DNA from: Ephemerocybe angulata
Lineage: Eukaryota > Basidiomycota > Agaricomycetes > Agaricales > Psathyrellaceae
NCBI GenBank assembly: GCA_013368325.1
Contig: JAACJK010000176.1
Location: forward strand, 124,001-188,000
Direction: 5' to 3'
DNA: 64,000 nt
Below are positions 30,897 to 43,702 of the stretch, one piece after another (position 1 is the first letter of the stretch; each line of letters begins with the position of its first letter). Below the pieces are notes generated by a model. That model saw only the letters and a program-made list of their open reading frames with translations, ran no database searches and had not been told where the DNA came from. The position numbers and the translations under genes were made by a program.

Positions 30897-32485
30897 ATGC
30901 AGTCGTCGTTTTATGACATCTCGTCCTCCCCGCACTTCTCAGCAATCGCAATTCTATGTGCGGCTATCTGTACATTCCCAGCGATCCTCTCCCTCCTTCT
31001 CCCTCACTTCCGCCGGGAGAAACCTTCTGCCACTCATGATCCCTCCATTCCCACTATCTCGCACGGCACGATCCCGTGGGTGACCAGAAGCATCGAGCTC
31101 ATGCAGGACCCACGCAAATTCGTCCTCAAGTACAAGTAAGTGCCATCCTCTCGCATGTACCACATGCCCATGCTGAGACGCCTTGGCACCTTAGAAAGCA
31201 ATTTGGGACATCCTTCCAGCTCTCCACTTGGGGTTCGAAGATAGCTATCGTTACCGAGCCAGGCATGCTTGCTGCTCTCGAGCACCAATGCAAGGACCTG
31301 AATGCATCCAGGGCTCGCGTCGATGCCTTCAGGGCGCTGACCGGTATCCACGACTGCTACCGCATGACCCACCTCATGGGTACCAAGGTCATGGCCGTGT
31401 CCACGAAGATGCTCTCACCCAGTGGGATCGTCAAGCACGGCACCATGACCTCGTTCGACGAGATGCTCACCAGAAGCTTCGACGACCTATCCGCCAGTTT
31501 ATCGAAGGCACCCAATGGCACGACGAGCCTCATGCTCGGCGAGTTCGTTAACTTCCACCTATTCCAAGGCTCGATGAACTCCCTCTTCGGCCCTACCTTC
31601 CCCTTCGAATGCTATCCCGACTATGCCATCCTATCCTCGAGTCTCCAGATATTCTTCTCCCCGATGGCAAACTGGCCGTTCGTAGCGCGATCACAGAAGG
31701 CTTCTCGGCGGAGAATGGTCGAAGCGTTGATGCGGTACCTCGATGATTGGTGGAACTCCGGGCGCTGCGGACACATTGATGGCATCAGCCCATTGGTGCA
31801 TCAAGCGCTCGTCATGTTCAAGGAGGATAATTTGACGCTCGAGGAAGCTGCGGGAAGCCTCCTCATCAGTCTTTGGGGCGCTTTGTTTAACGTCGCAGCC
31901 ATGACATACTGGTTGACTGCGCACATGCTGCAGGATCAGGACCTCTACCAGCGCCTTCGCGAGGAAGCCCTTTCGACGACCGGATACAACAACCCGCTGC
32001 TCGAGTCGGCGATGCAGGAGGCCCTTCGTACAGGCGCTGTGCCCCCACCCACACGCACCGTCGCATGTGACTCTGAGATCTCTGTTGATGGAAAGTCGTA
32101 CTTCTTCCAGAAGGGGGCTACCGTCATCTCTGAGAGTTCTGGATATCACTTCAATCCTGAGGTGTATCTCGACCCTGAGACGTTCAAAGCCGATCGATTT
32201 GTTGACGAAACCGCCCCAAAGCCAAAGCCATGGGGAGAAGGGTATCATTTCGTAAGTCCCACCTTCACTTTGCTGCATAGTCCACCAACTCAAGTAATTT
32301 CATTTCCGCAGTGCCGAGGCATGCATCTGGCTAAGCTCCAGATCAAATCGTATATGACCATGGTCCTGAGGAGATTCGATTTGAAGGTCGTTGGCAAGCA
32401 GCAGTTTGTTCTGCAGCGCGCAGGTTTGATTCCCGATGTCCTCGGCTCAGATACCATTCGCATCGAGATGAGCCTCCGCTCGTAA
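30897..32485 (+). CDS. Cytochrome P450, CYP7/CYP8-like (copy B, intact)
   Basis: Model: exons 30897-31135, 31195-32251, 32312-32485; 1470 nt, 489 aa, the usual size for a microsomal P450. The N-terminal hydrophobic anchor is about residues 12-38. ExxR is EALR (about 32014), followed by PPPTR. DPETFKADRF is the PERF-like segment. The heme loop is PWGEGYHFCRGMHLA, with Trp for the usual Phe and His for the usual Arg; the Cys is the first residue of exon 3. The I-helix LWGALFNVAAMTYW (about 31873-31914) lacks the acid-Thr pair and is close in layout to prostacyclin synthase and CYP7A enzymes. The 60-bp second intron is in frame and stop-free, so retention would not truncate the protein but would disrupt the heme loop. 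Confidence 0.9.
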
Positions 32486-33589
32486 GTCTAAGATATCGTA
32501 ACTGTAGAAGTATAATGTGACCTGCGCATCTGTGTGTATTATGTATCTTGCTACCTGGGACTCTTTCATTAGATCTTCGACCTCTACATATTTATTTCAC
32601 TGTATTCAATATCATGTTCACGTTTGATAGTCAGGAAATTCGATTGTGCAAGTTTCGTAGCGAACGATACCTGAGCGGCTACTCTATGTACATCGCAGTT
32701 ACCGGGGGCCTTAGCCGTTTTGGCCTTGAGAATCGGTCTTCACCTGTGTCTACAAAGACGTACACGAAGGATGCTTCTTCTTGAATTATGAAGGGATGTG
32801 CGTTACGAAGTCATCCTCAATGTACGTCCTGGGCGGCGAAGTCGTCGAGTGGACGACAATTGTCGTTCTCACCTCTTTTGGTTCTGGCACCTTCAAGTCG
32901 GTCCGTGTCGCGATAACGTTGCCACACCTTCCCGGGGAGGAGAATAACCCGTGCAGTTCTTTCTGGAAATGATAGCCACGGTAGTAGTCCAGAAACCGTT
33001 AGTTGGCTGTCAGAACAGAAACCACTTCCTCTTTCAACGGGGCCCCGGCAAATCGCACTGATTGCGATCCCGAGGAGCGGATCAGCCACGGTGTACTATA
33101 ACAAGCGCCGAAGTCCCACGCACTAGCGCCCTTGTGGGGCAGTGCGAGGCTGGAATCACACATCAAATCAGGTATGCTCCGCCCACCATCATCGTACACG
33201 TCGCTCAGTCCAACGATTCCACAATCCATATTCCCTCTCGTCTGCCTTTCCGCCGCAAGGCGTGGATCTGAGCGAAGAAACTGATTTTCCATGGTGGATG
33301 ATATCATGACAGTATCATTGAGTGATGGAGCAAACCATTGACAGGCAGTGCGGAACTCGTCATGGACCACAAACTACACAGCATCGACGCGCAAGGACCA
33401 TTTCATAGTCATGAGCGGTATCATCTGTTCAGGATCTTAGATCCCGAAAGGTATGCCGCAGCTCCCTACATGATCATGTTACCGTTCTTGACCCACGTTT
33501 CAAGGGTTTGAATTGTCGAGCTGTTAACGTGCAGTTCGAAGCCAAACGACCCACAGCACCCTGGTTATTCCCTAACAGCTACCATCTTC
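32486..33589. other. Intergenic region between P450 copies B and C
   Basis: No gene recognised. The short frames present lack domain-like composition and splice partners. Confidence 0.5.
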
Positions 33590-35191
33590 ATGGCAGCTAC
33601 AATGAGCAGCCTCCCAACCCACCCGACTTCTCCTCTTTCGTTCTTTCTCTGCGTACTTCTAGGAGCCTCCTGTTACTTGGCACAGCGTCAGCGATCCTCA
33701 CGCGTCCTACCTTGGGCTGCACGTTGGCTAAGCAAGGCATTGCCTCCGCTCCGAGAGCAAGCTTCCAATGGAGCTTTAGGCGATTCAGAGTATGTGTTGG
33801 GTTAGTACTACGAGCGCGTTCACTCATCGTTGGCTTGCGGTTCATAGCGAGAAAAGGGGGCCACTAACACGCTTTCTCAACGAAGATGGCCTCTATACCG
33901 TCAGCATCACGAAGCCTCTTGTTCTCGTCAAGATGGAAGTCGAATCGAAAGTGGTCACTGCAAAAATAGCTCGTCGGACGAGGCTGAAGTTTATCACTGG
34001 AATCGAAGATATCGAACGTCTATCGGAGGTCATTGAAGAAGTCATCATTCCCTCTAGCGCAAGGTTACTCTCCCCCAACGGCCTCGTGTCCAGCGGCCTG
34101 CTCTCCTCCTTCCACAAGGACCTCACAGCATCCCTATCCGAAGGCGAAAGAAACCAATACTTGCAGGACACCTCCTCAAGATTAGATCCTTGTCGACTCT
34201 CCGACTTCGTCGGCCAACACACCTTCCGGGCTGTCTCTGGATCATTATTCGGAGCCACGCTACCCTCCGAGCTATACCCCGACTACAAGCTCGTCGCCAC
34301 TGGCCTTCGCCTCCCACCATCTTCTTTTGGGCGCTACCGCACACAAGACGTCCCATGCACGCCGCGCGAGGAACTTTGATGAAAGCTATGTCAAAGTTCA
34401 TTGAGGAATGGTGGTACGCGGATGGTCTTGGACAGATCGAAGGTGCCAGCGTGTTGATCACAAAGTCCCTTCAACTCTGCAAGGAGGAGGAGCTCACGAT
34501 GGAGGAGACAGCCGGTGCTCTGTTGGCGATCCTTTTTGAGGCACACCTAAATCTATGGTCGACCTCGTTCTGGTTGATGGCTCAAGTGCTCTCAACCGCT
34601 TCTATCTACCAGGACATAGCTCAAGAGATACGGTCGACCTCAGACTACACCACATCTCGGCTACTCGACTCCGTCCTGAACGAAACCTTCCGGTGGGCAC
34701 CAGAGGCTCACGCCGAGCGACATACCACCCAAGACGAGGCGTTTACAATTGATGGAGTGCGATACGCCATACCTGGAGGGTCGAAGCTTCTTCTCGACAT
34801 GTCCGCGTGCCATTACGACGAAGAGATATACCCACACCCCGATCACTTTGTTGCCAGAAGGTTCATGGACGATTCACTACCACTTCCTCGACCGTTTGGG
34901 GAAGGTAAGCGGATGGTGAGCTCCACGCCTGTTTCTCTTCAGTCGATATTTACTGATACTTCTCGCGTTCCTCAGTGCAAAGGTGCATACCTAGCGAAGC
35001 TACAGATCAAGTCATTCCTCGCCCACGTTTTGGAGCGATATGATATCGACCTGATCCAACCTCTTCGGTCCACCGTCCAGGCTTCGACCCTCCCACCGTT
35101 CATCTCACATCTTCATCATTCTCAACCTCTCGGGGCGGGTTCTTGGGGTATCATGGAAGACATTCACATTAATGTGAAACCCCGATCTTGA
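33590..35191 (+). pseudogene. Cytochrome P450 (copy C), single frameshift
   Basis: Exon layout matches copies A and B: exons 33590-33789, 33848-34915 and 34976-35191, with a 60-bp intron before the heme Cys. N-terminal anchor FFLCVLLGASCYLA. ExxR is ETFR (about 34681); the heme loop is PFGEGKRMCKG with the canonical Arg. The frame breaks between about 34300 and 34345: upstream it reads ...YKLVATGLRL, downstream ...MHAARGTLMKAMSKFIEEWW. Alignment to copy A keeps the same residue spacing, so one missing base explains it. Exon lengths sum to 1484, two over a multiple of three, consistent with that. Everything else is open, so the lesion is either very recent or a sequencing or assembly error. 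Confidence 0.8.
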
Positions 35192-37858
35192 TTGTTTTCT
35201 TTTTTCTGGGACGGACCCTGAGGTCTATGGACTGTTCTTGTACAATAATTTACTCTACTCTGGCTAATCGTTGAAACCTCTATTGTATTCTTCGCCATCT
35301 GTATATCATACGTCAAAGCATTACTTGCTGTTCTGCGCTAGAAGTTATAGTACCTGAGGACGTTCGGGACTCGTTGTCTGGAGGCCAGTAAAGTCCGTTT
35401 CACTCGTCATCCGGGAGACCGAGATAAGGTAGGCGTGCCACGAGCCCCTAATGGTAGACCGGCGATAGAAGGCATCTTCTAATTGACGTGGGGATATCTT
35501 CAATACCTCTCCATGTGCGCGCTATTTCTTCTAATTAGCTCGGGTACTGTCACTGCGCAGTATCATACACGGTCTTCCGCACCTCCTCAACGCCGAAGGA
35601 GTTCAATCATTACATCGCACGTCCTTTGATTGTTTTATGAAAAGGGTTGGAAGTAGTTGCCAGCTGACCTCGTTCCTCGAATAGAGTATCTGGGGTAAAA
35701 GAAGCCAGCGTGGTACTATCTGGTGCAGGTTGGTGAAATGAGCGTAAGACCTCCTAAGCGCCCATTCCTCTTAGCGAAGAGCGCTAAGCGCTCGTGGCAG
35801 CGAAGTATGTATGCGTACGTACGAGCTTGTGTTTCAGGGACAGTTCATAGGAAAAGGTTCTACTATAGCTCGGTATGTCAGTGAGCGATCATGCCGGTCT
35901 TTCCTGACGAAACCCGATCAGGACTGTAGGCCTCGAGAAGGGTCGGCAACGAAATACCGCTTGCTGAACATCCAAGAGTCCTGCTGATGTTTTCGATCAT
36001 TATGACATAGTTTAACAGAGAGATATACAGGGCGAAACAGACGTAATTTTCAGGTGAAGATGCACGCCATGTGGTCTTGACGTGCTCCTCACTCCAGTTC
36101 AAGTCGTCTTCTCGATAGTTTCAAGTTCAGCCCCGGCTCTGAGATCATGATTGCCATTGGCTAAATCATTTGGATCAGGTCCGAATGATGCATGGCAAAC
36201 TGCCTCTGCACGCCGTTTTGGTTTATTGGCTTCACGGAGTTGTACGAATCGGGGGCGAGAAAAGGGCGAATTTTAATGAATATGGATTTTCCGGAGTTAC
36301 CTTCCCACTCTCCGTTGAAGCGATAAGCAATCAAAGATCTGCCAGGACGGAACATTGAGCCCCTTAACCAACTGCATCTGGTGCTGGCTAACTGATGGTA
36401 AGTACGCTCACCGGAGAACCCGGTTCACAATCCATTTATAGCTATTGTATGGTTCAGATGAGATGAAGTGTAGCACTATTTCAGGATACCAGGACCACGC
36501 GCCCTCCCACGCTTCGAATCTCAATCGCGAGTTCAACCATCACATTGAGTGGCCACATCAGTGATACTTAGACGCCCGTAACAATGAATATGACCAGCGC
36601 GCCGCTCCCTAGATCAATCCGCCAATATTCCGCCCCATTCAATGAGTCCAGTCCGTGTTGCCCACTGCGAGCGGGAGATGTGCTGGTAGGGCGGTCAGTA
36701 CCTCGGCGCCCGTGCCTATGATGAAATTCTCCGAGGAAGAGTATCTACATTATGTGCACAGAATCAGCGCCCATTCCGTTTGGCGTAGCGCAGTTACCCA
36801 CGATAAGCGAGGCGGCGGAGAAATCGCTATTGATAGGCTGTGTTACGTGCACAGTGCGGTACAGTGGCCTTTTCAAGATTTGAGCCCCAAGATGGAGCTT
36901 GCTTGGATAGCTGAAGTGCTGACTCGTTAACCATGGTTGTGTCAAGATGGTGCCGCCTTGATCGTGCCTCTGGTACTCAGCCTGGTGATCACGCCCTCGG
37001 CGGACTCGGGACATGAGCAATATCAGCCTCCTTATCTTATCTCTATAAGAAGCGGTTCTGGATCTTAATTACTAAAGGTGAATAAGAAGTCTCTAGAGGA
37101 CCTTGTAGAAGTAGGTGGGTAAAGAGGCGAGATCGCATCGAGGGGTGATTAGCGCCGTAGATAAACATTTGGCGCCGAGTATAATAGTAGCGAAGGTTGT
37201 GAGGTCATCGAGTATGTAAAGGGAGTGAGAGTGCATCAGACACGGATTTCTCGCTAAAAAAATCTGGTAGTTGTAAGATCTACAAAATACTCGCCTTTTG
37301 CGTATCCAGGAGTCCAGGACGTAGGCAGTATGATGAGACTGCTTGGCTTCACATCGGAAGTCGACGTCAAGGCACATTGACATGACTTGAAGCAAGCACC
37401 ACCGGTCTGCATATGACCATGAGCACCCTAATCTCGTGGATTCTGTGTGTTACAGCCTTGCGTAAAGCGAGGAGGCCCATCCTGGCCAGGAAAGCTGGTC
37501 AGTACGTGATCTTGTTGTCACAGTATCAGTGATGCAAGGTCTGATGATCTGAGTGCGAGACGCGTCGTCGATTAGATTATTTTGGAGATTGTATGAGTAG
37601 AACCTGAATTAAGACGAGCTTTTAGCAGTCATATTAAAATGGGAGTACGATTGAACTTGGGTCAACCGAACTGATGTGACCTTCCAGCTTGCTTCCAGTG
37701 CCAGTCGATGCCCCAATCCATGAAGCCGAGAACGTGGGAAACCGGCTTCCGCGGCATCGAACGTCCCCGGCAATTTTCAGGTGTTCATTTCTACGTTCAT
37801 CCACGCGAACCTCCTCGAAAACTGGTGACTCTCATTCGTGTTCTACGCCAATTACAGG
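35192..37858. other. Long intergenic stretch
   Basis: About 2.7 kb without a convincing gene on either strand. Short open frames are present but none carries recognisable motifs or coherent splicing. It lies between two degenerating P450 copies, so it may hold decayed sequence no longer recognisable. Confidence 0.45.
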
Positions 37859-39485
37859 TCAATTCTTCGACTGGAGGAGAACCTCGATACGAATAGCGTC
37901 TGAGGCGAGAACTTCAGGAATCACACCAGCCCAGCACGCTGCGAGACGACCTGCTCGCTTCCAACCACCTGTAAGTCAAATCTCTTCAAGACCATTGTCA
38001 TGAAGGACTTGATTTGTGGCTTCGCCAAATGAATTCCTTTGCACTAGAAGACGAAAGACGGTGTCATTAAGAATTCGCCTAGAAGGACCTTCGCCCCATT
38101 GCTTGGGCTTCGGAACGGCCTCGTCAACAAACTGATCGGCGTTGAACATTGAATGCCTCGGGATCGAAGTGGTATTCTGGACTCTCAGCAATAATGGTGA
38201 CACCCTTTTTAAGCAAGGAGGGCTTCCCATCCACCATAACCTCGGAGTCGCGAGCGGCAGTACGCGCGGGCGGGGCAACGGTCCCGGTGCGGATCGCCTC
38301 ATACATGGCAGACTCGAGCAGCGGTCTTGCACATCCATTTGCGGTGCCGAGTGCCTCCTCTCGATACAGGTCTTGATCTTGCAGCATGTGCGCGGTGAGG
38401 CAGTACGTGATTGTGACTACGTTGAAGAGTTGTGACTACGTTGAAGAGCCCGCCCCGTAGTGTGATGAGGGGGCATCCTGCACAGTGTTACTCCTCTGAG
38501 CCTGTGATCCCGATGCGTTAGATCCAGCAATTGACCCCCCCTCATACTCCGATGCAGCATAGTCCGTTCCCCGGGCGCTCCCCTGATGCTCGACCCCCCA
38601 GCAGTCCTCTGCCTGGCCCCCATCACACCTTGTAGCCTCTTCGATCGTCATGTTCTTTCCCCTACAGATGACGAGTAGGTCATGTACCATGGGACTCACG
38701 CCATCGACCTGGCTTTCTGGGATCGGGCCAAGAACGGCTTGTTCGCGATGGGGGAGAGGAGGATTGCCATGCTGGATTAAAGGACGGCGCAGCTGGGGTC
38801 TCCCCCAGACCCAGCCTCTTCGCACCATTAGGTGAATTGGATAACCTGACGGAGAACTCGCCGAAGCTCCTGCTGTGCCTCCCGTCGAAGCCGGATGTCA
38901 TGCTGCCATACTTGATAATTAAGTTGGGCGACAGCATCTTCGTGGATACCGACGAGACTTTGGTACTGCTCATCAGCTCGGGCATGCGCTCGCAGTCGCG
39001 AATGCCTGTCAGAGTCCCGAAGATGTCCACGCGGACCTTAGAGGCGTTGACGCCCTTGAACTGGTGGTACAGATTGGCAAGCATGCCGAGTTCGGTGATG
39101 ATCACTATCTTCGATCCCAAGGTAGCTAACTGGAATATCGGCCCAAATTGCTTTCTAGAATTGAGAAGAACGACGCTGAGTACGCGCCTCGAAAATGCGG
39201 AAGAAGTAGAGCCAAGCGTACTTACACTTCAGGACAACTTCAGGACGAAGGCTCGCGGGCCTTGTATGAGCTCAACGCTTCTGCTTAGCCATGGGACTGT
39301 GCCGTACGGTATTGGGGGTATGGTGCCACAATCCAACCATAATCGCGCCCATCAAAGGGCCTCGCGCGTCGTAGGAAAGCGTGTAGGAGGGGGAGGAGGA
39401 CTGGGAGTGTGCAAAGTGCTGTGCATGCGATCGCAAATGCAGAAAGGTGCGGGAAGGGTCCAAATTCGAAGGCGGTCGAGTCCAT
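37859..39485 (-). pseudogene. Cytochrome P450 (copy D), decayed, inverted relative to A-C
   Basis: Minus-strand relic closest to copy B. Recognisable pieces in order: N-terminus MDSTAFEFGPFPHLSAF (39485); GTVPWLSRSVELIQGPRAFV after a frameshift; GSKIVIITELGMLANLYHQF (about 39115); LTGIRDCERM; VDGVSPMVHDLLVICRGKNM (about 38700); MLQDQDLYREEALGT (38387); SAMYEAIRTGTVAPPAR (ExxR as EAIR); VPKPKQWGEG then a spoiled donor site; CKGIHLAKPQIKSFM; and the terminal IPEVLASDAIRIEV. Several frameshifts and stops occur, and the I-helix region (about 38440-38620) is scrambled. Not functional as it stands. Confidence 0.85.
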
Positions 39486-40648
39486 TGGTGACAGGTTTGC
39501 ACCTTCACAGGGCGTACTGGGCGACAGCAGTGGATACACACTTCTTCCACACTACTGCAATCTTCCAGCTAATATACTTGCAGAGCCCTAGTGGGTGACA
39601 CATGCCTCAGAGGGTAAGAGGGAAGTACTTTTTTACTCGGGCACCTAGACTTCTAACGCGAGATGTTGCGTTCAAGTCTCGTTCCTTTCGAATGGAATTC
39701 GCCCGGATAATGGTAATACTAATATTCACACCATCGTATGTAACTTGTGTGTACACACCCCTCGAGATTGCACGCCCCCACATATAAGACGGCCGACAAC
39801 CACGCGGCACCCGTAATCCCGGCGACACGTACTCAGATAGTGGACAATATATGCACACCTGCACACAATACACTCGTCATTAACGTGAGGGGATGGCTAT
39901 TTATCTGTTTAAACGTTTCTAGAACACGGCGAAAGATGTTCGAGCACTGCAAGCACTTACCCCGCGCTCTCAGAATCGCGCGCTAGTTTTACCCCATAAT
40001 AGTACACCTCCCATCATTGGACTTTCTGACAGAATCTCCCAGAATTTCGTGTAAATAAATTGTAAATACTTCGAAGGACCTCTGGATCCATGGGATATGT
40101 TCCTTTATGTCGCCGAACTGGTCGTGGTCTCAGCCACTGTAGTCCCAGTCGTCCTATTCTGGGATATGGCCCATGGGATGGCATTGGGCAAGCAAGCCCA
40201 CGGTCTCTCATATGCTTCCCCTGTGAAAAACGGACTTTGATTCGGATATCTGGTCCATACCTTAGTCAACTCCGTAAAAGAAACACCTAGAGGAGGAGGT
40301 CTCTGAATCGCATCAGAAATTTGGCGCCCGGAATCATAAATAAGCGCGCTTCGTGTTGTAGCCTACAGCAACGAACCAGATTTCGACTAGTCAAGTCCGT
40401 AGGTTCAACCCCACCGGCTTGGATTCGTATCCTTCAGAATCTCCAATATGGGCCAACTTGGTGAGGAACGAAGGTTCGATGGGAAGTGCGGGCATTCAAG
40501 CTATCAACTTGATTGACGTCCTTCGGCGCCCACACGGCACAATATCTAGTCTGACCAATGATAGTGTAGCGTTGAACAAAGTTGAACAGATCGAAGAGTA
40601 TAATATGCAGGATAAATACAACAAATTTATAGTGGAGATAGAGGTGAT
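39486..40648. other. Intergenic region
   Basis: No gene recognised between the P450 relic and the second DUF6533 gene. Confidence 0.5.
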
Positions 40649-42619
40649 TTAAAAGCTGCTTGAAGGTTGGAAAGAACGCTTGCTTGACTCGGATACCGCA
40701 ACAACGGTTCTCGAGTCGATATAGTGGGGGTTGCTCTTAAAGCGAATGGAGCCAATCTCAACATGACTCCCATCATAGCCCAAATCCATGTTGTGAATCA
40801 TCGTTGGCCTGCCGGCGTTGGCTCCTTGTCGTCGAAGGTTCAAAACCAAGTGGGATGACTACGAAGACATGTCAGAACTGGGATGGTCACGCTCTTAGGA
40901 AGTCTGATTGCGAGAGGGGCTCACCGCTATTGAGTAGATAGTCGCAAACCAGCTAAAACCAATTTAGAAGCTGTCATCAATCGAACTCGAGACAGGTAAC
41001 TTACGGGTAGCTTGGTGCAATATAGAAGCCCTCCTTATACTCGGACAGTACCATGACAATGACGGTCGTGACCGTGATACTTTGGACACCCCATGATGGT
41101 GCTTATTTAGATTCTGCTGAGTTGGGCTTGATGCGCAAAGGACTCACATAAAGAAGAAGAAAGCGCCATCACGGACAAAAACGATGATAATCGGAGAAAT
41201 ATTATGCTGTGCTTGCCTGATGTCCTGGAGGAATGATTGCTTATTTCCAGGGAAAGCGATAGATTCACGGAACTTGACCAGGGTTGCAAGGAGAAAGAGG
41301 ACTGTAAATAGTATCAGTATACCAGCCGTACTCATTTAAACGTACGACTGAGCACGCACAAGGGACGATCGAGCAGGGTATCCTGAGGATTGCAAAAGCG
41401 TCAACTCTGAGTCACGTTTCTCTAAAGCGTCACAATTCAGCTCACCAGCCAACAAGTCCAAAATTCCTAGGGTCCGAGTAGTTGGTCCAGCATCCTTCGA
41501 GGCCGGGTAAAAAGGCAGGGATTGCATGCACCGAAGCGGCGCGGCCACACCAATACGTTGCGAAGAATTCCAGCTGTGTGAATATGGTCAGCGCCAAGGT
41601 GCTCTGGCAACAATTTGCAATGATTTACTCACCCCGACCTCGACTGCAGGCGGAGGACTATCAGTGAGTGGAAGGATCGAGCTGTGATGTGACCCTTACC
41701 GATGCAAAGGAGCGAGAAGGATATCAAGACTGTGAATATCCTTGAGCGTTATGTTCTTAACGTGTGAACAAAGGGTTAGACTCACTTTTGCGACTTTTCC
41801 CCCACAGTGCATAGATGCGAAGGACGAAGATTGCGTCAACTACCGCTGTGTGGGTCATGTTTCCCCTAGAAGCAAATGTAAGCGGGATCCTTTCCTGAGA
41901 GGATGTATATGTGACATGCCACCTACAAAGTGTAGTAGTAGTAGTACCCCTTGCAGCTTATTTGATAAAGGTAAGCGACGAAATATAGAGGTCAGGACAC
42001 CTTGCATACAACTATTCGAGGATAGTCAGTCGTTCTTTATCTAAATATGAAGCACCAATGGGCAATGTACCTTGAGAGAATTTTGATGATTTTCCACTGC
42101 AACACGGAGTTAGGCAACAGGGAATGTCTGGATTGAATATGAGGCCCCACCAGCCAAGATGAATCTGGGGATGGGCACTAGTCAGCTGCGGTTTCCGAGA
42201 TATCGGAATCGGTCAGGGGTACTTACACGAGAGTCCAGAGTGCATAATATCTCGCATATATGTACACCACCTTGGTGAATGACCACCGACTCCTGTAAGT
42301 TTGGTTGAGATCATTCTTGACTGCCTAATTCACTGAGCGAGTTTATATCGGGCTTACCTCCAGATGTACTTGACCTACCGGCGTTGCATAGTTATGAATC
42401 AATCGCCGACGACCTCTCGCGTCATTTTGAAGAATTACCTCGTCAGAAAAGTTGGAAATCATATCGCAGATAAGAAGAGTGAGGACCGCAGCTAGGTATG
42501 TAAAGGTTCAAATTGGCTCGCTTCTGCCATCGGCCAAACTCACCTCTCGAGTATCGGCTATCCTGGAATACCTCCAGGGCTTTATACAGGGTGTGGAGTG
42601 GGTCAGACGTCGAAGACAT
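40649..42619 (-). CDS. DUF6533-type multi-pass membrane protein (copy 2)
   Basis: Paralog of the gene at 25991-27897 with the same exon pattern. The ATG at 42619 opens MSSTSDPLHTLYKALEVFQD; exon 1 ends in SRYSR, then VLTLLICDMISNFSDE, then RWSFTKVVYIYARYYALWTL (about 42230-42295). An exon near 41790-41870 encodes GNMTHTAVVDAIFVLRIYAL; a hydrophobic exon near 41150-41330 encodes KFRESIAFPGN then IIVFVRDGAFFFF. The last exon starts MVLNLRRQGANAGRP and ends in a polar Ser-rich tail. All pieces checked are open and bounded by GT-AG signals, so the gene appears intact. Internal junctions are approximate. Molecular function unknown. Confidence 0.7.
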
Positions 42620-43702
42620 GATTGAGGAGCTGGGGGCGCAGGGACGGGGAGGTGCTACCGCACACTGAGCATCGTCCTTTCTTATAAGTATTTTAACATC
42701 AGAGGAGTACCCAATACCCAGGCACCGGACTCTGAGAGACTGAGACAGTACGATGAGAGATCGACTGTGTGGCGGCGGCCAATATCATAAAGAAGGATGC
42801 CGCCATACCCGAAGTGTTATCCCTCGCACAAATTCGGTATGTGAGTTCGGGCCGTGTACGTCTTTTGATTCAAACCCCATCAAATGGATGGAGGGAGAGC
42901 TATCTGGACTGAATTGATCTTTGCGAAGTGTGTACAACAAGAGGCGTATGATGCTCAAGGATTCCATCCTCATCATTGTCTTCTCATCAAGTCGTGGTGG
43001 CATCAATTATCGCTGTTCTCAAACAGTTGATACGATTCACACAGATCAGGATCCACAGGCAAGAAGGCCCTGTGGCGTCGTCGGCCTATTTGCGTTAGGT
43101 GTTGTGCAGTAATTCCTGTAGATATACTTGGAATACGAACACATCTACTTAGTAGTACTTACAGCACAGCCTGCACCCTTCAGATTAGAAGCCAAGGAAT
43201 GTGATTAGATGACTCCATTGCGTGTATCCGAGGAAGCCAGAGCGCCTAAAAAGGATTGTTTTTCTCCAGCGAGCTTCCACACACCAACTGGAAGGGTATC
43301 AGGTCGCCAGCATTCCATATCCCAGCCTACAGCCTGAGCTTCCATAGTCCAGGATCGTAGGTCGGTGTTCTTTGCCCACTAATGCCCTTCAACTCACTGC
43401 TCTGGAGTCCGGTCCATCAAATTCGCTTTCACAAGTCAGGCGCACGACTGCCAGATCGGTCAGCGCGCTGATCGTCGCGAAAGCGCCCGGAGAAGCGCCT
43501 CTAGATTGCTCTCGACATTACCCAACCTTCCAATGGATTTCAGAGTACATCTTTAGGGAAAAATGAGGCAGAAGCAGATCCCAAATAATGCTTTAAAGTC
43601 ATATCCCAGTCATATATTAGTGAGAAGAGGAATTGTTATAATCGTCAAACGAGAAATATCGCAAATGAAGCCACCACTCAGCCAGCCTTCCGGCATACTA
43701 AT
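42620..43702. other. Intergenic region between DUF6533 copies 2 and 3
   Basis: No gene recognised; it would contain the promoter of copy 2. Confidence 0.5.

Noticed and set aside
40370..40430. GGTTCAACCCC, reminiscent of a tRNA B box
   Set aside because: No A box at the right distance and no cloverleaf could be drawn.
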